Positions 38,306 through 51,872 of a stretch of DNA of 64,000 nt are shown here, one piece after another. The notes under the pieces were generated by a model. The model was not told the DNA's origin and made no database searches. It saw only the letters and a list, made by a program, of their open reading frames with translations. The stretch's first letter is position 1. Each line of letters starts with the position of its first letter. The DNA is from Ilex aquifolium (Eukaryota > Streptophyta > Magnoliopsida > Aquifoliales > Aquifoliaceae): contig OX637394.1 in NCBI GenBank assembly GCA_951799425.1, positions 40,597,642 through 40,661,641 on the forward strand, in the 5' to 3' direction. The position numbers and the translations under genes were made by a program.

Positions 38306-41300
38306 GTAAGATCTCTCCCTCTCTCTTTTTCTTTCTTCCCGCCAAGAGCATACTGTCATGCCCCCTCCCTTCACCGTCTCCCTCTTCGTCTCTTTCTCCC
38401 CAATTTTCTTCACTAGAAAGACTACACTGCGTCATAAAAAAGCTCAGATACTCACTTTTCGTTTCATGAAAAAAGAGAGGAATTTTGTGCTTCGTATATT
38501 TCCTCGCCGGAGTTTCGGATAAAAAGGATTTCGGATGACATAGTTGAGCACTATGCCCTCTGTTATGCAATTGGCATGGGATGTTGGGTAGCTCTTAATT
38601 AATTTATTATCTTCTCTATCTCGCAATGATTACCAATTATAAGAACTATTGATGCGTATTTTTATAGATTTTTTTTTTTTTGTTGAAATGAATTGTGTGG
38701 AATATAAATGGAATTTGATCCTAAGCTAGAAAAGGGTCGACACCTAGAGGCATACCCTATATATCTTTCAAACCGATTTATTTGGTTTAGCCATTTTGAA
38801 TTTCTCAAAGAATCTACTAGAAAGTTAAAAGTTATTATTTTTATCCATTTAAATCTAATTCCTTTGTCGTTTAAATGTTATACAAGTTAAGAAGATGGCC
38901 TATTCCGAGGAAGTTCTGCCCTATATGCAAATCTTCTTGTTCTTAATAATTTCATTATTGATAGCTACCCGTCATGAGAGTGCACATGTTATTTGACATT
39001 GATATATGTTATGCCTACTCAAAAAAACATACATCTTGTCTTGATGAGTTTCATTACAATTTTTGTGTTACAAACGTATCATTATTGATGTTCGTTTTTC
39101 CCTTGAGAAATGTCTTTAACCAACCCCATAGAAGTCTCGATATCAAGGCCGAAGTCATATGCTGAATATGCATTACATTCAAATATGGCATCATGACCGA
39201 GGTCGTCGTGTCTTTTTTGCTTGAGATGAGCAAAATGACCCATCCAAAGGCAGACAAGATATGCATTAACATGCTTCCTTGTGAGGCATGAAATTCTTTT
39301 AATTCTTATATATCTAGCTGGATGCCATACAAGATCTTTATACTTAGACAAATGGTAATTGTAGCTATAAGAGTTTGCGACTATTTGAAACTTCAGGAGA
39401 AAAAAATGTGTTTGAATATGTGGAGATTCAGAGCCGCAAGATGAGGCATGCTTCACAGGGTTGAAGAAGTCATTTGCTTACAACTTGAACTTCTCAATAA
39501 GCTATGCACATTCTCACTTCTCTTCTATTGTTTCCTTCCTTTTTCCCTGCACTTTCTTGTATATGTTTCAATAATAAATATTATCTCATTACTTATTGAT
39601 GAGATAAAAATCCCTTGATTTATCCCTCTCTATGTGTATATATAACTCAAATTAGTTACATAATTTTCTAAAAAACTTCTCCAATTTAAACAATGGTCCA
39701 TTTGAGATTAGACTTCGTTATCGTTGTTTGTAAGATATGTCTAGCAGAAAAGGTGGAATAAAATTATTGAAAATTCAAAGAGAGACTACTATAATTAAGT
39801 CTCATTTCAAATGGAAGTGTAATTTTTTATTTAATTACTAAGCTCCACTATAATTAAGTCTCATTTGATTCATTCTAGGCATTTCATCTCACTTCAGTCT
39901 CTCCAAATGAAGCAAACACTTTGTCTCTATTTCGGAACCAGCCATGCATTTCTTGGTATGCTCTTCCACTGATATCTGTTAATTATTATTTTTTTCTGTG
40001 CAAATACATCTCGGGTTTTTATCTTTAACATCGTAACGGACACAACAAAATTGATAATTAACATAACAACTCAGTCGCAAACACACCGAGTCTATTGGCA
40101 TCATGGAAACAATAGTGGGCTGCTCGAAGAGGTGCTCAATTTAGTTTATGGCTCCTAGAAACAACATAGATTACCATACGATTTATACACACACAGACTG
40201 TTTGTGCATATGTAATTGGTTTTCATGTACTTGTTAGTGCTTTGTGTGGGCATCATTTTTCTTCTCATGTGTGAATAAGGATTATTTGTTTTTTCTTTTC
40301 AAGTTATATCTGTGGGTATATATTAATTTGAAACTGCTGGATTTTAGCTTAAACTAAAAAAAATCCGAGAAAATTGTGCGTTTACCTCAATCATCTTCCA
40401 ATTAAAAGCAAAGACTATTTCTTATCACAAATACAACAATTGATAATATAACACAACAACAGAATTTTTTTATGATACCAATCTCCAAGAAAAAATTCAC
40501 TATTAGGAATTGAGTTCGGCAAAACATTATCATAAACACACCAAAACTCTTAGCTTCTTCTTGACTTATAATATATATTTGTGTAGGTATTTAATGGCTT
40601 GCTTTGATTTGATGCAGATACTCTTATTAAGACTAAAGCCCAATAGTCATGCACATATGTTTACCCCAGTCACATGATTGTAATACAAACACATTGAATA
40701 AACTATGGGATGAATCCCTCTATCTGCTGGGAGCATCCCTCTCAACTGTCAAGAAGCTAGAGGAAAAAATATGGCAATACATGCAGAGTTAATATGAAAA
40801 GTAAGGAACCTGGAGCAGGTTAATTTCTATTATTGTTGTGACACAGTACTTTTAAAGGCTGTGGACTATATTGATTGCAACCATCTATGTTGCTTCTCTA
40901 TCCCAACATGCCAAAACTTGACCAAAGGTAACTGTACAATAAGAATTACAATGAAAAGAAAATATTGAGAAAACAGATTAGATTAGATTAGAATTCCCAA
41001 AAGTTTTCGACTTTGAATAGCGTTTAACTGAAAAACATAAACGCCATAGTACCAATACAAATCTATATGGCATAAATTTTCTCAACAAAAATATACAACA
41101 AATAGATTAGTCACACTATCACTCATCATCGTTGATGTCACTACGACCCCTTGCAGTGTCACCAACATGACCCGTGGCCATGGTTGTGTCACCACCTCTA
41201 TCCTAATTAAACACTACAAGCAAACTATTACCACTCTAATTGTTACCATTGTTGTTGCCACTTAACTGCATGCCACAGAAAAAAACTCGGAGGAATGGGT

Positions 41301-41327
41301 CATTGGTTTTAGCAGTGACATTGGGCG

Positions 41328-41411
41328 CACCAACCTATAAGTAGAACCATGAACTTTGATAGATGGGCTCACCAACCTATAAGTAGAACCATGAACTTTG
41401 ATAGATGGGCT
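41328..41411. repeat. 42-bp perfect tandem duplication
   Basis: Units at 41328-41369 and 41370-41411 are identical; each starts CACCAACCTATAAG and ends GATAGATGGGCT. Identity suggests a recent event. Confidence 0.9.
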
Positions 41412-42850
41412 CAATAGTGTACTAGCAGGGTTTGATTTGAATTGGACGTCCAGGTTGCAATTGGGCTAAACCCAAGAATATCATTCTATATATCAACTTT
41501 TTACTGTTTACATGTTTCTAAAATATAAGATAGACCAGTTCAAAAAAAAGAAAAAAGAAAAAAAATATATAGTATAGGATAGGAGTGAAATTATTGGGTT
41601 CTAGAGCTGACTGAGAAGACTAGAGATTCTATGATCACCATAGCCAGATTGTCATGGGTCCACTGGTAGCATAAACAATGACCTTCTTTGGGAATTGCAT
41701 ATGCATTCTATTCTTTGTTTATGCCTTGAATCAATTATGAATAATACAAATGTGTGAAGTGTAAGTTTAATCAGCAGTGGAAAGTGAGAATGGACACTGG
41801 TTTTTTGATCAATGAAGTCGAATTTCAGGATAGTCTTTCAATAAAAACTAGGGGAAATGCAGTGCATACACTTCAGTGTGGCTGTGATTTATATGAGATG
41901 ATTCTTGAAAAAAAAATAGTATGGCTGCTATTATTTGCAAGTAAACTTCTTGAATTATATTCTAGATTGATTCAATGTTAAAAAAAACCAACCTCCAAGG
42001 AACTTTGTTTAAGATCTATCTGTTATTGGTCTCACTTACTCAACATATTGTTTGTTTTTATGTTACATAGGAATACAGTTTCTGCATAAGCATACAAAAC
42101 AATAAATTGCTCCTAACCAATTTTTACGGTTCTTGTCGAGCAGTTTCCACAGTGGTTAACTGGTTATTAAGTAAGAAGAAAAAATTATAAGGATAATTTA
42201 GTTGATATATAGGTTGGCATTTGTCTACCAAAAGTGGACGTGACAATTTATTTTAACATGTATAGATTATAGAATTCCTTGAAAAGTATGGTTTTATTCT
42301 ATCCAATACTTTGTACTTATTAGTTCTCATATATATTGTTCCTTTGTATGACTGTGTCCCTCTCTTGATGGAGGTGGTTGTTGGGGAAGGAAAGTGGCAT
42401 TACCCTTGCAAGAGCAAGATATGGATCAATTTGGGGCACTAGATGGGTTGTGAAAAATTCCCAGCTTGCTTCATTGTTCATAACCTTGCACATATGATAT
42501 GAATTTCCTAAAAAACTTGCAGTTTTGATGTGGATTTTAGAGAATTTGATTTTTGTTGTTCCTTTCAAGAAGTAGACTGATTGATTCTAGTATGACATTT
42601 TAGTTTGTTGGGTATGTGTTTGTTAGCTTCATATGGTTATTTATTTTTGACTTTAAAGTTGAGGCATGGTTAGACCTCAACAAAGATTCCAGAAAGTTCT
42701 TTAGATACAATGGTGTTATTGGATCTTGTAAATTCAGTATTCTTACTGTCAACTCACTTAATTGTCTTCTTATTAGGCATTGGACCTAAAACAAACTATT
42801 TAACAATTAAAATTTGTACTAACCTTCCAATATTATGTCGACTTCCTGGG

Positions 42851-43001
42851 TTTTGGTGGGTCAACTCTTATTAGCTTATTCACGTTTTCCTGGGACCGAA
42901 TTAATTCATTGAGTTTGATTTTATGTTTTGGTGGGTCAACTCTTATTAGTTTATACGCTTTCTTGGGACCGAATTACCTCATTGAGTTTGATTTTATTTT
43001 T
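42851..43001. repeat. 75-bp tandem duplication near the Helitron 3' end
   Basis: Units start TTTTGGTGGGTCAACTCTTA at 42851 and 42926 and end with CATTGAGTTTGATTTTAT. They differ at several positions. Confidence 0.85.
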
Positions 43002-43371
43002 ATACATCGACTTTTATTCCCTCTCCTACAAAAGTTGTATCTTATTTTCACTCCATCTCATTATCCCTCCCCCACAATATTTCCTCTTTCGATACGATTG
43101 AAATTGATTCACGTGCAACGCACGTATGCAACAACTAGTGAACAAAGAAGTGAACACAAGGAAGACACCAACATAAACCAGTAAGATTAAAGAACTAACC
43201 ACCTATTTTCTAACCAAAAAATGTTCAATTTGCTCATCACTCGCAATATCTTCTTCCCCTGCACTCTTACAATAGTTGATTTGTAATATTTAAGTTAATG
43301 ATACGATGAGACATATAGATTACATATACGACTAAAAACACGTGTATTAAAAAGAACAATGTCATATATAC

Positions 43372-43677
<306 letters not shown>

Positions 43678-43984
43678 TCTTATTTGTTCACAAAGATGAA
43701 CAAAAGCAAAGAGGATTTTGGTAGTTTATGTGAGTGTAATTTAATGTGAGGGTGTGAAGAGGTTGGGTAAGACTCTTGGGTCATTTATAGAATTTTTCAG
43801 GGTAGGCTGAATTGTGAATTTTGAATTCATGTGGGTGTCCTTGTGGGTTTCAACTCTCGAGTCACTTACCACCTGGGGGAATCTTGTCATTTGGCATTCG
43901 TCATTATTGGTAATGTCTTTGAAAGAGCCAGGAAGGAGCCCTGAAGTACACCACAAAGAACAAGGAAATTGTTTTTTTTTTTTT

Positions 43985-44132
43985 TTGAGTAATGTTACAT
44001 GTACTTGAAAAATAGCTTTTATAATCACAACAATTGAATAGGTGGTAGGTCTCAATAAATACTGAAACCTATAATAAAATCAATTGTTGTAATTATTAAG
44101 TCTATTTTTTAAATCCATTTAGTATTGCTCTT
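43985..44132. mobile_element. Candidate small MITE
   Basis: Left end GAGTAATGTTACATG and right end TTTAGTATTGCTC are loosely inverse, with inner inverted words ACAACAATTGA / TCAATTGTTGT. It lies upstream of the GSTU pseudogene. Confidence 0.45.
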
Positions 44133-44415
44133 TTTTTTTAGGGAGGGGGAGGGGGAGGGGGAGAGAGACTCCAAATAAACATCCAAACCGAATTTTAATT
44201 TGCATTCGATTAGTTAGTCGTGGATTTATATTTTTGACTGATTATCCAATTTTGAATTTATTATAATTCTCATAATTAATGTAAAGATTTTAAAACAAAA
44301 TAAGTATTTACTGTAAGGTGTCACTCTATTGTAATTATTAAATTTTTAATTAAATTTTTTATTGAGCATGTTATTGTTTAATTTTTTTGTTAAGCATGTT
44401 ACTATTTAATATATA

Positions 44416-44446
44416 CTAGCGATAAACCGTGCCTGAAGACACTGTA
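44416..44446 (-). mobile_element. Possible decayed Helitron 3' terminus
   Basis: The minus strand ends ...GGTTTATCGCTAG/T, preceded by an imperfect hairpin (plus strand CCGTGCC-TGAA-GACACTG). CTAG followed by T and a nearby GC hairpin fit a Helitron end, but no matching 5' end was found to the right. Confidence 0.35.
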
Positions 44447-45470
44447 CAATTCAAAAAATCGAACATTAATTGTGGAGACAAAAAAAATCAAGCATTGAAC
44501 ATAAAAAAAAAACATTTGAGACCATTGGATGAGGTTATATGAATGTTTTATCATAAATTATATAGATATGTGAATAGTTTTGAGAGGAATATTAGTGGCC
44601 GTTGGATGAGTCTATTCGAGATTGTCGGATGGACTTATTGAAATCTGTCATATATATATATATTAGAAAAATAATTTTAATATTAGCACAATTCCTAAGT
44701 TTTGAGTTGTTAATACTAATACAATTTCCAATTTAGAAGTTGTTAGTTTTTTCAAAAAAAAATTGATTAAATATAACTATTGAGTGTATTTTGGATAATA
44801 GAGATCAAAATGAACTTATCCCCAAACAAATTTGTTGAGTGTACTTAAGTCCAAATAAGTCTACAAAAAGAGGTCGGCCTCCGAACGACTCCAGTATGAT
44901 TTCCCTTGTGTATTGGGCCTAAGCCCATTTTTCTTTTTCTTGGGCCAAACTATTTTGGGATTTATATATTGTCTCTGGACCAAAAAAAAAACCCCTCGTT
45001 ATTCTATATTTTGTTTTACCTCCCTGATCCTTCCTCTGACCTAAGATGGAGTCATCTCCGCAATACCTCCAGTTTTCCATGACGTCAATAAAATATAATA
45101 TAGATAGAAAATAGTCTGACAATAATAGTAGTTTAAAATACTATTCTTATTCTCCTTTTTGGACTTTTAACACTTCTACACCAATGAAAATAGTTTGATG
45201 CCATAAAGCACCACAAAAAACAAATAGAAGTCATTGAAACATTGCCATGATTGTTGCTAAATCACTATCAACTATTACACTCATCTCCACATGACCCTAA
45301 TTCTGCCCGTATTCCAGCAATTACTAATTGAAACATTTTGGCAGGGAAAAAAATAGTTGCAAATAGTGAATTTTAATTGTGCTTTTTTTTGGGGGTGTCA
45401 TTGAATTTTAATAGTTTTAAGAAATAGCTTAAGTGAGCATTCTTGTTAATAAAGAGCATGTGGAACATAA
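44447..45470. other. AT-rich intergenic DNA, nothing recognised
   Basis: There is an (AT)n tract at about 44650-44662 and A-runs. There are no supported genes or RNA features. Confidence 0.5.
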
Positions 45471-45474
45471 GGGT

Positions 45475-45587
45475 TTGAATTTAGTGGTTGGCTTAATGGT
45501 CACCGGCCCGTGGTTGATCTTTAAAGTTATGGGTTCGAATCTCGTCGTCTCTCACCCCTGTAATAATGTTCGACGCAAAAAAAACAC
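45475..45587 (+). mobile_element. tRNA-derived SINE
   Basis: GTGGTTGGCTTAATGGTCAC (box A) and GGGTTCGAATCTC (box B) are spaced as in tRNA genes. They are followed by a short body and an A-rich tail (CGACGCAAAAAAAACACC). It is not a tRNA: no acceptor or anticodon stem can be formed. Confidence 0.7.
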
Positions 45588-46250
45588 CACAAAGGTCAAT
45601 AGTTAGTATGATTCTAATTAATAGAGGAGTTGGAGATGGATAGATTGAGAATGCCCAGAATCAACGTGATTGTAATTGGTTGAATTCAAGTTTGACTATC
45701 GAGTTCAAGTTTTTGCCATGTTGGCTTGAAAAATCTTGAGAGCATTCAGGTTAAAATCGAGCTCAATTTGTCGAAACAAAATTTTATAAATGAAACCATT
45801 GAACTTAATAAATAGGCCGAGTTTGAACTGAAGCCAAGCTTACATGGCAGAAACTTACGAGTGTTCAAGTCAAAACCGATCTCAATTTTCTAACAAAAAA
45901 TTCACAAACTAATCATAGAACTTAATAAATTGACCAAGATTAAGTTCAAGTCGAGTTTAGATTCTTGCTCAAACTTGGCTTGAAGAATTTGCTAGCATTC
46001 AAACTGAAGCTGATAATCAATGCTAGACTAATCACTTTCTTGATGAAACTCTACCAAAGTCTACAATGATAAACAAAACCTAGAAGTTCAAATTTCTTAA
46101 AAATCTATCACAGATGAAATTGAGAAAAAATTTGACTATGGTATGCAACTATCAAGGGATAAGTTTGAAAATATTTATATTTTGAATAGAGATTATTTGG
46201 CTATAACTTAGAATTATTTATAAAAAATATATATTTTAAGTCGAGCCATG

Positions 46251-46836
46251 CATTATTTGAATCCCTCTAAAAGCACATATATACTATGTTATAGTATAAT
46301 CGTAGGTTAAGCTAGACTACGAAATTATCTTCGTTACCTTTCTTTAAAATAATGATAAACAATTTGAAAAAACTAAGTCGTCTACTAGAATTATTGGTTG
46401 TAGATTCCAACAACTCGCTTAAATTCTATTAACTTCCGCTTTAAATGACATTTTCTCCGTCATAACCAAATTCTTGATGAAAGTTTGGATCCCCCATCAT
46501 TTTTTTTCAAGAGTTGCCAAACCCAATAGTAAAAGTTTAAAATGTCATGATTTGCATTCCTCTAAAAGCTCAAGTATACTATGCTCTAGTATAATCATAG
46601 GTTATGCTAGACTACGAATTTATCTTCGTTACCTTTCCTTAATAATGAGAAATAATTTGAAAGAACCAAGTCGACTGCTAGAATTACTGGTTGCAAATTC
46701 CAACAACCCAGTTAAATTCTGCATGACTTCCTCTCAAAATGACATTTTCTACATCATAGCCAAATTCTTGAGGAAATTTTGGCTCCCCCAGCATTATTTT
46801 TCCAGTGATGCCAAACCCAATAGTTAAAGTCGGCAG
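46251..46836. repeat. Direct duplication of about 295 bp
   Basis: The copy from 46251 (CATTATTTGAATCCCTCTAA) is repeated from 46546 (CATGATTTGCATTCCTCTAA). Shared words include GCTAGACTACGAA, TTATCTTCGTTACCTTTC and CCAAACCCAATAGT. Divergence is roughly 15-20% by eye, so it is old. No function recognised. Confidence 0.85.
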
Positions 46837-46839
46837 GTA

Positions 46840-47680
46840 TTGAAAAGGAGAGTTCCATTCATCCATCCACTAATGACTCATCACCTACTAATAGTCTAAA
46901 TGCAAATCATGACATTCCAGACCATTTTGTAACAGCAAAAGTGAATGAATGGAAAAGAAACAAAAACCAAGAGACACCCCAAATGGCATTTCATTCCCAT
47001 ATTGTCAGGTCCAGCACCAATGACGGAGATTGTAATCCAAGAATGTTCATGAACCATCTCTATCTATGTCTCTACTCCCTTTATATAGAGGACAAATACG
47101 AAACGGAATCAAGTATTGTACTAAAATAATAATATTTTAAAGTCAAAGTTATAATTTTTTTAACTTCGAAGAACATGATTGATTAAGAAATATTGTAATT
47201 GATTATGAAAAGTGAGTTAGAACTTGTTGAATTTGTTCATGATCGATCACATAAAAATGGCGACTTTTGATGATTCCTCTAGGGGTCTGGAAACCTAGAC
47301 GTGGCATGTCTTCTAGCGCCATTTTCATTTGGTTATAATTTGAGGAGTCATTCATAAAAGACATGGCTTCATAGCTAGCAGTGGCGTCAATCAGAATTTC
47401 AGTGTTTGGTACTAAAAAAATCGTCTAGTTAACACACATTCAAACTATGTAAACCAGAAAAAAATTGATGTTACGTATGCTTCATCAACTTGATGTATAC
47501 ATGGTACAGAGTACCATACCAATTTTTCAAACCCACCCATGAAGGAAAATGATAATGATGATGAGGAGAAGAAGAAACAAGTGGATGTACAGTATGAGCA
47601 GAACAACTAGCCAGAAAAGAGAGAGAGAAAAGACAGAGCAGAGCAATAACACTCCACACCCACAAACCTACATTCACTCA
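46840..47680. other. Intergenic DNA upstream of the LRR kinase
   Basis: No gene is supported. It probably includes distal promoter of the receptor kinase at 48257. Confidence 0.4.
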
Positions 47681-47801
47681 CTGTGGCTGTAAAGTTTTCG
47701 TTGACTCCGATATTCTCTGCTTTCGATCGTGATTCTCACGGTCCATCTCGAGCTTCTTGCCTTTTCAATCAATCAAAATTTCCCACTCAAAGGTTGGCAC
47801 A

Positions 47802-47823
47802 TGTCTCTCTCTCTCTCTCTCTG
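47802..47823 (+). promoter_or_regulatory. CT repeat (pyrimidine patch) in the LRR kinase leader region
   Basis: A (CT)9-10 run about 440 bp before the ATG. Such pyrimidine patches lie near plant transcription starts or in 5' leaders. AAAG/GTTGGC just before it could be a leader-intron donor, with TTTTTTGCAG (about 48119-48127) as acceptor; this is a guess. Confidence 0.4.
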
Positions 47824-48256
47824 TATGTTCCTTATCTCTTCCCTGTATTGCACTCTATCTCCTTATTTTTTTTCACACTTTTCTAAAGTATTGCTGCTAT
47901 ACCCATTTCTCACTTTTAGTTTTTGGTAGTCTAATGCCTATCTTGTTAGAAATAATGAAATTTAGGTATATTATATGCTGATTATGCTCGTGGGTTGCGT
48001 GTTTAAATTGACTATAATACTCCACAGTTCAAATTGTATTCTAATTTTCTTGTTTGGGATTGCTTTATATAGCTGGTCGTTGCTACAGTGATGTATGAGG
48101 CTATACAATACTGAGTGTTTTTTGCAGTATTTGTGTTTGCATGAAGTTCCCAGATAACACCTCTGATCACAACTTTGCATTGTTAAACTTCTGTTCCCTA
48201 TCTTTCTAAACCTTCTATAACTTCTTTCTCATGCCCCTTCTTCTGTCTCAAAGAAA

Positions 48257-51200
48257 ATGTCTAGTCTGAGTGGTTCTAAAATCCAAAATCATTTTCACTT
48301 GCTACTAATGATTTGTTGCTCAGTTGTACTAGTTGGATCTCTAAATGAAGAGGGTAGTATTCTCTTAGACTTCAAAAGATCCCTTAGAGACCCCCGTAAC
48401 AATCTCAAAAGCTGGAATTCTTCTGATTTTACTCCTTGCAATTGGACCGGCATAGGCTGTACCAATGATTTTAAGGTAACTTCCATACATCTCAGTCGCC
48501 TCAATTTGTCTGGAAGTTTATCTTCAGCCATTTGTAACCTCCCTTACTTAGCTGAGTTCAATATCTCAACAAACTTCATTTTTGGTCCCATTCCTAATGA
48601 TTTTGCTCACTGTCCTAATTTAGAGATTTTAGACCTTTGCACAAATAGATTGCATGGAGAGATACCTACCCAACTCTGCAGAATAACATCTCTTAGGGAG
48701 CTTTATCTGTGTGAGAATTATATTTATGGTGAAATCCCTGAGGAGATTAACAATTTGAGTTCCCTAGAAGAGCTTGTTATTTACAGTAACAATCTCACTG
48801 GGATAATTCCCTCATCAATTGGTAAAATGACGAGGCTTAGGGTTATCAGGGCAGGTAGAAATTCTTTGTCAGGTCCAGTTCCTGCAGAGATCAGTGAATG
48901 TGAGAGCTTACAGGTACTTGGGCTGGCACAAAATAATCTAGAGGGTACTTTTCCTACAGAGCTTCAGAAACTTAAGAATCTCACTAATTTGATTCTTTGG
49001 CAAAACCGTTTGTCTGGTGAGATACCTCCTGAAATTGGGAATTTTAGTACCTTGGAGGTGCTTGCATTGCATGACAATTCCTTCAGTGGAAGCCTTCCCA
49101 AAGAGCTTGGGAATTTAACCCAGCTGAAAAGATTGTACATTTACACAAACCTGTTGAATGGCACGATTCCACGAGAACTGGGGAATTGTGTGAATGCAGT
49201 TGAGATTGATCTTTCCGAAAATCGGTTAAGTGGGTTCATTCCAACAGAGTTGGGTGAAATCCCTAATCTCCACTTGCTTCATCTCTTTGAAAACCTCCTG
49301 CAGGGAAGTATTCCCAAGGAGCTTGGACAATTGAAGCAGCTGAATAAATTGGATTTGTCCATAAATAATTTGACAGGCACAATCCCTTTAGAGTTTCAGA
49401 ATCTCACATTCTTGGAGGATTTCCAACTTTTTGACAATCATCTCCAGGGTACTATTCCATCATTGATTGGCCTAAACAGCAACCTGTCTATTCTTGACAT
49501 GTCTATGAATGATCTTGTAGGCAGCATCCCTTCACAACTTTGCAAGTTCCAGAAGTTGATTTTTCTTAGCCTTGGATCGAATAAGTTATCTGGAAACATT
49601 CCCCATGGCCTGAGAAAATGCATGTCCCTTGAGCAGCTAATGTTAGGAGATAACCTACTTACAGGAAGCCTCCCTGTTGAATTATCCAAACTTCAGAACC
49701 TTTCTGCCCTTGAACTATATCAAAACCGATTCTCGGGTCTGATTCCTCCTCAAGTAGGCCAGCTTAGAAAGGTAGAGAGGCTGCTCTTGTCAGACAATTA
49801 CTTTGCAGGTCATATCCCTCCAGAGATAGGGAGACTGGAAAAGCTTGTTACATTCAATATCTCTTCCAACCGACTCTCTGGGATGATTCCATTTGAGTTG
49901 GGAAACTGTATAAAGCTCCAAAGGCTTGATCTTAGCCGGAACCAGTTCACCGGCTATCTTACGGACAAGCTTGGCAAGTTGGTGAATCTGGAATTGCTCA
50001 AGCTGTCTGATAATAGATTTACAGGACCAATACCTAGTTCTTTAGGGGGCCTGATTCGACTAACTGAATTGCAAATGGGGGGTAACTTATTTTCTAATAG
50101 TATACCTGTTGAGCTGGGTCAACTTGCTGCGCTCCAGATTGCCCTCAACCTCAGTTATAATACTCTTTCTGGCACAATTCCAGACAATCTGGGGAACTTG
50201 AATATGCTGGAATCACTCTATTTGAATGACAATCAGCTTGTCGGTGAAATTCCCAATTCAATTGCCCAGCTGATGAGCCTTGCAGTATGCAACCTTTCTA
50301 ACAATCATCTGGTGGGAACAGTGCCAAACACACCTGTTTTCCGGAGGTTGGATTCCAGCAATTTTGCTGGGAACAATGGGTTATGCACATTTGGTTCATA
50401 CCGTTGTCATCCATCTTCTAGCCCATCGTTTACTCCAAAAAGAAGCTGGTTAAAGGAGGGTTCTTCCAAGGAGAAAATAGTGAGCATTGTCTCTGTTATT
50501 GTCGGGATGTTGTCATTGACTTTCATTGTGGGTGTTTGTTGGGCATTGATACGCCGAAGACCTGCTTTTGCCTCACTGGAAGATCAAGTGAAGCATGACA
50601 CGTTAGAAGACTATTACTTTCCCAAAGAAGGGTTCGCATATCAGGACCTTGTGGAAGCCACTGAGAATTTCTCAGAAGGTGCAATCATAGGAAGGGGAGC
50701 CTGTGGCACTGTCTACAAGGCTGAAATGGCTGATGGTAAGCTGATTGCTGTTAAAAAGTTGAAGTCCCGAGGAGAAGGAGGCAGTTCCGACAGCAGCTTC
50801 CGTGCTGAAATATCTACTCTTGGGAATATCAGGCACAGGAATATTGTGAAGTTGTATGGCTTCTGCTACCACCAGGACTCAAATCTTCTCTTATATGAAT
50901 ACATGGAAAATGGAAGCCTAGGAGAAATTCTTCACGGGAATCAGAAAACATGTGTACTAGACTGGAATGCTCGATACAAAATTGCACTTGGAGCAGCTGA
51001 GGGTTTATGTTATCTCCACCATGATTGTAAGCCCCAGATCATTCATCGTGATATAAAATCAAACAACATATTGCTGGATGAAATGTTTCAGGCCCATGTC
51101 GGAGATTTTGGCTTGGCAAAATTAATTGAGTTTCCCTACTCAAAATCCATGTCTGCTGTTGCTGGTTCATATGGCTACATTGCCCCCGGTAAGAAAACTG

Positions 51201-51872
51201 CTTTGAGTGCCTTTTCTTTTCCCATTCATCTGTTACCAAAGGTTACTTCAGCTTAAATAATTTCTCATGTATGCTGTGACCCTCTCTATCAACGAATAGT
51301 CTTATATGGCGCTACATTTCTTCTACTCATGTTTTTAGCATTCGAAAAATATAGTCTGGTATAAGTGGTGCTATTAAGTTCTACACTAATTATCCACCAA
51401 TAGCAAGTATTATGAATACTGATCTCTCTGCTACATTCCAGGCAAGATCACTAACATAAGAATTGTGTGGTTTTGTTATTCAGAATATGCTTATACAATG
51501 AAAGTGACAGAGAAGTGCGACATCTACAGTTTTGGGGTGGTTCTACTGGAACTAATTACCGGGAAATCTCCAGTTCAACCCCTCGATCAGGGAGGAGACC
51601 TGGTAACTTGGGTGAGAAGATCCATTCACAACACTCTGCCAACATCAGAAGTATATGACAGGCGGCTAGACCTGATTGAGAAAAGAACAATGGATGAAAT
51701 GTCTCTGTTTCTTAAGATTGCTTTGTTTTGCACAAGTACATCCCCTCATAATAGGCCAACAATGAAAGAGGTCATTGCAATGATGATTGATGCTAGGGAA
51801 GCTGTGAACATTTCACCATCTTCTCCCACATCAGAAACTCCCTTAGATGAGGATAATTCTTGCGAAGGTTAG
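48257..51872 (+). CDS. LRR-XI receptor-like serine/threonine kinase, At1g17230-like (2 exons, 1106 aa)
   Basis: A plasma-membrane receptor kinase. Exon 1 is 48257-51188 and exon 2 is 51484-51872 (TAG). The 295-bp intron (CCCG/GTAAGA ... TTCAG/AATATG) splits the APE Glu codon. Order: signal peptide about 1-29 ([13 protein letters not shown]), LRR N-cap ([21 protein letters not shown]), about two dozen 24-residue LRRs (about 75-690), a juxtamembrane region, one transmembrane helix about 741-763 ([20 protein letters not shown]), then the kinase: glycine loop GRGACGTV at 812-819, Lys833, HRD 930-932, DFG 950-952, then [19 protein letters not shown]. It is an RD kinase with all catalytic residues, so likely active. 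Sequence and layout closely follow Arabidopsis At1g17230; the ligand is not known to me. Start chosen because it precedes the signal peptide directly. Confidence 0.96.

Larger units (their letters stand above)
38310..43100. other. Helitron interior without recognisable genes
   Basis: AT-rich DNA. A minus-strand open stretch of 124 codons at 39456-39082 and a plus-strand one of 75 codons at 41754-41981 match no family I know. They could be fragments of other captured genes but this is not supported. There is a 42-bp exact tandem duplication at 41328-41411 (CACCAACCTATAAGTAGAAC ...) and a 75-bp tandem duplication at 42851-43001 (TTTTGGTGGGTCAACTCTTA ...). Confidence 0.5.
37744..43138 (+). mobile_element. 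Non-autonomous Helitron carrying an enolase fragment
   Basis: The 5' end is TCTATATCTATACTACTTTA at 37744, preceded by A. The 3' end has a 6-bp stem hairpin ACGTGC-AAC-GCACGT (43111-43125), a 9-nt spacer, then CTAG (43135-43138) followed by T. TC start, 3' hairpin, CTRR end and insertion between A and T are the hallmarks of Helitrons. No Rep or helicase coding sequence was found, so it is non-autonomous. At 5.4 kb it is large for such an element and contains a captured gene fragment at 37999-38305, with CT-rich leader sequence before it. Confidence 0.8.

Noticed and set aside
38202..38570. Open frames of 60-122 codons around the enolase fragment
   Set aside because: They overlap exon 2 and CT-rich intron DNA, have no family resemblance, and arise from low complexity.
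45475..45587. A tRNA gene
   Set aside because: Box A and B are present but no cloverleaf can be drawn, and an A-rich tail follows, so it is a SINE.
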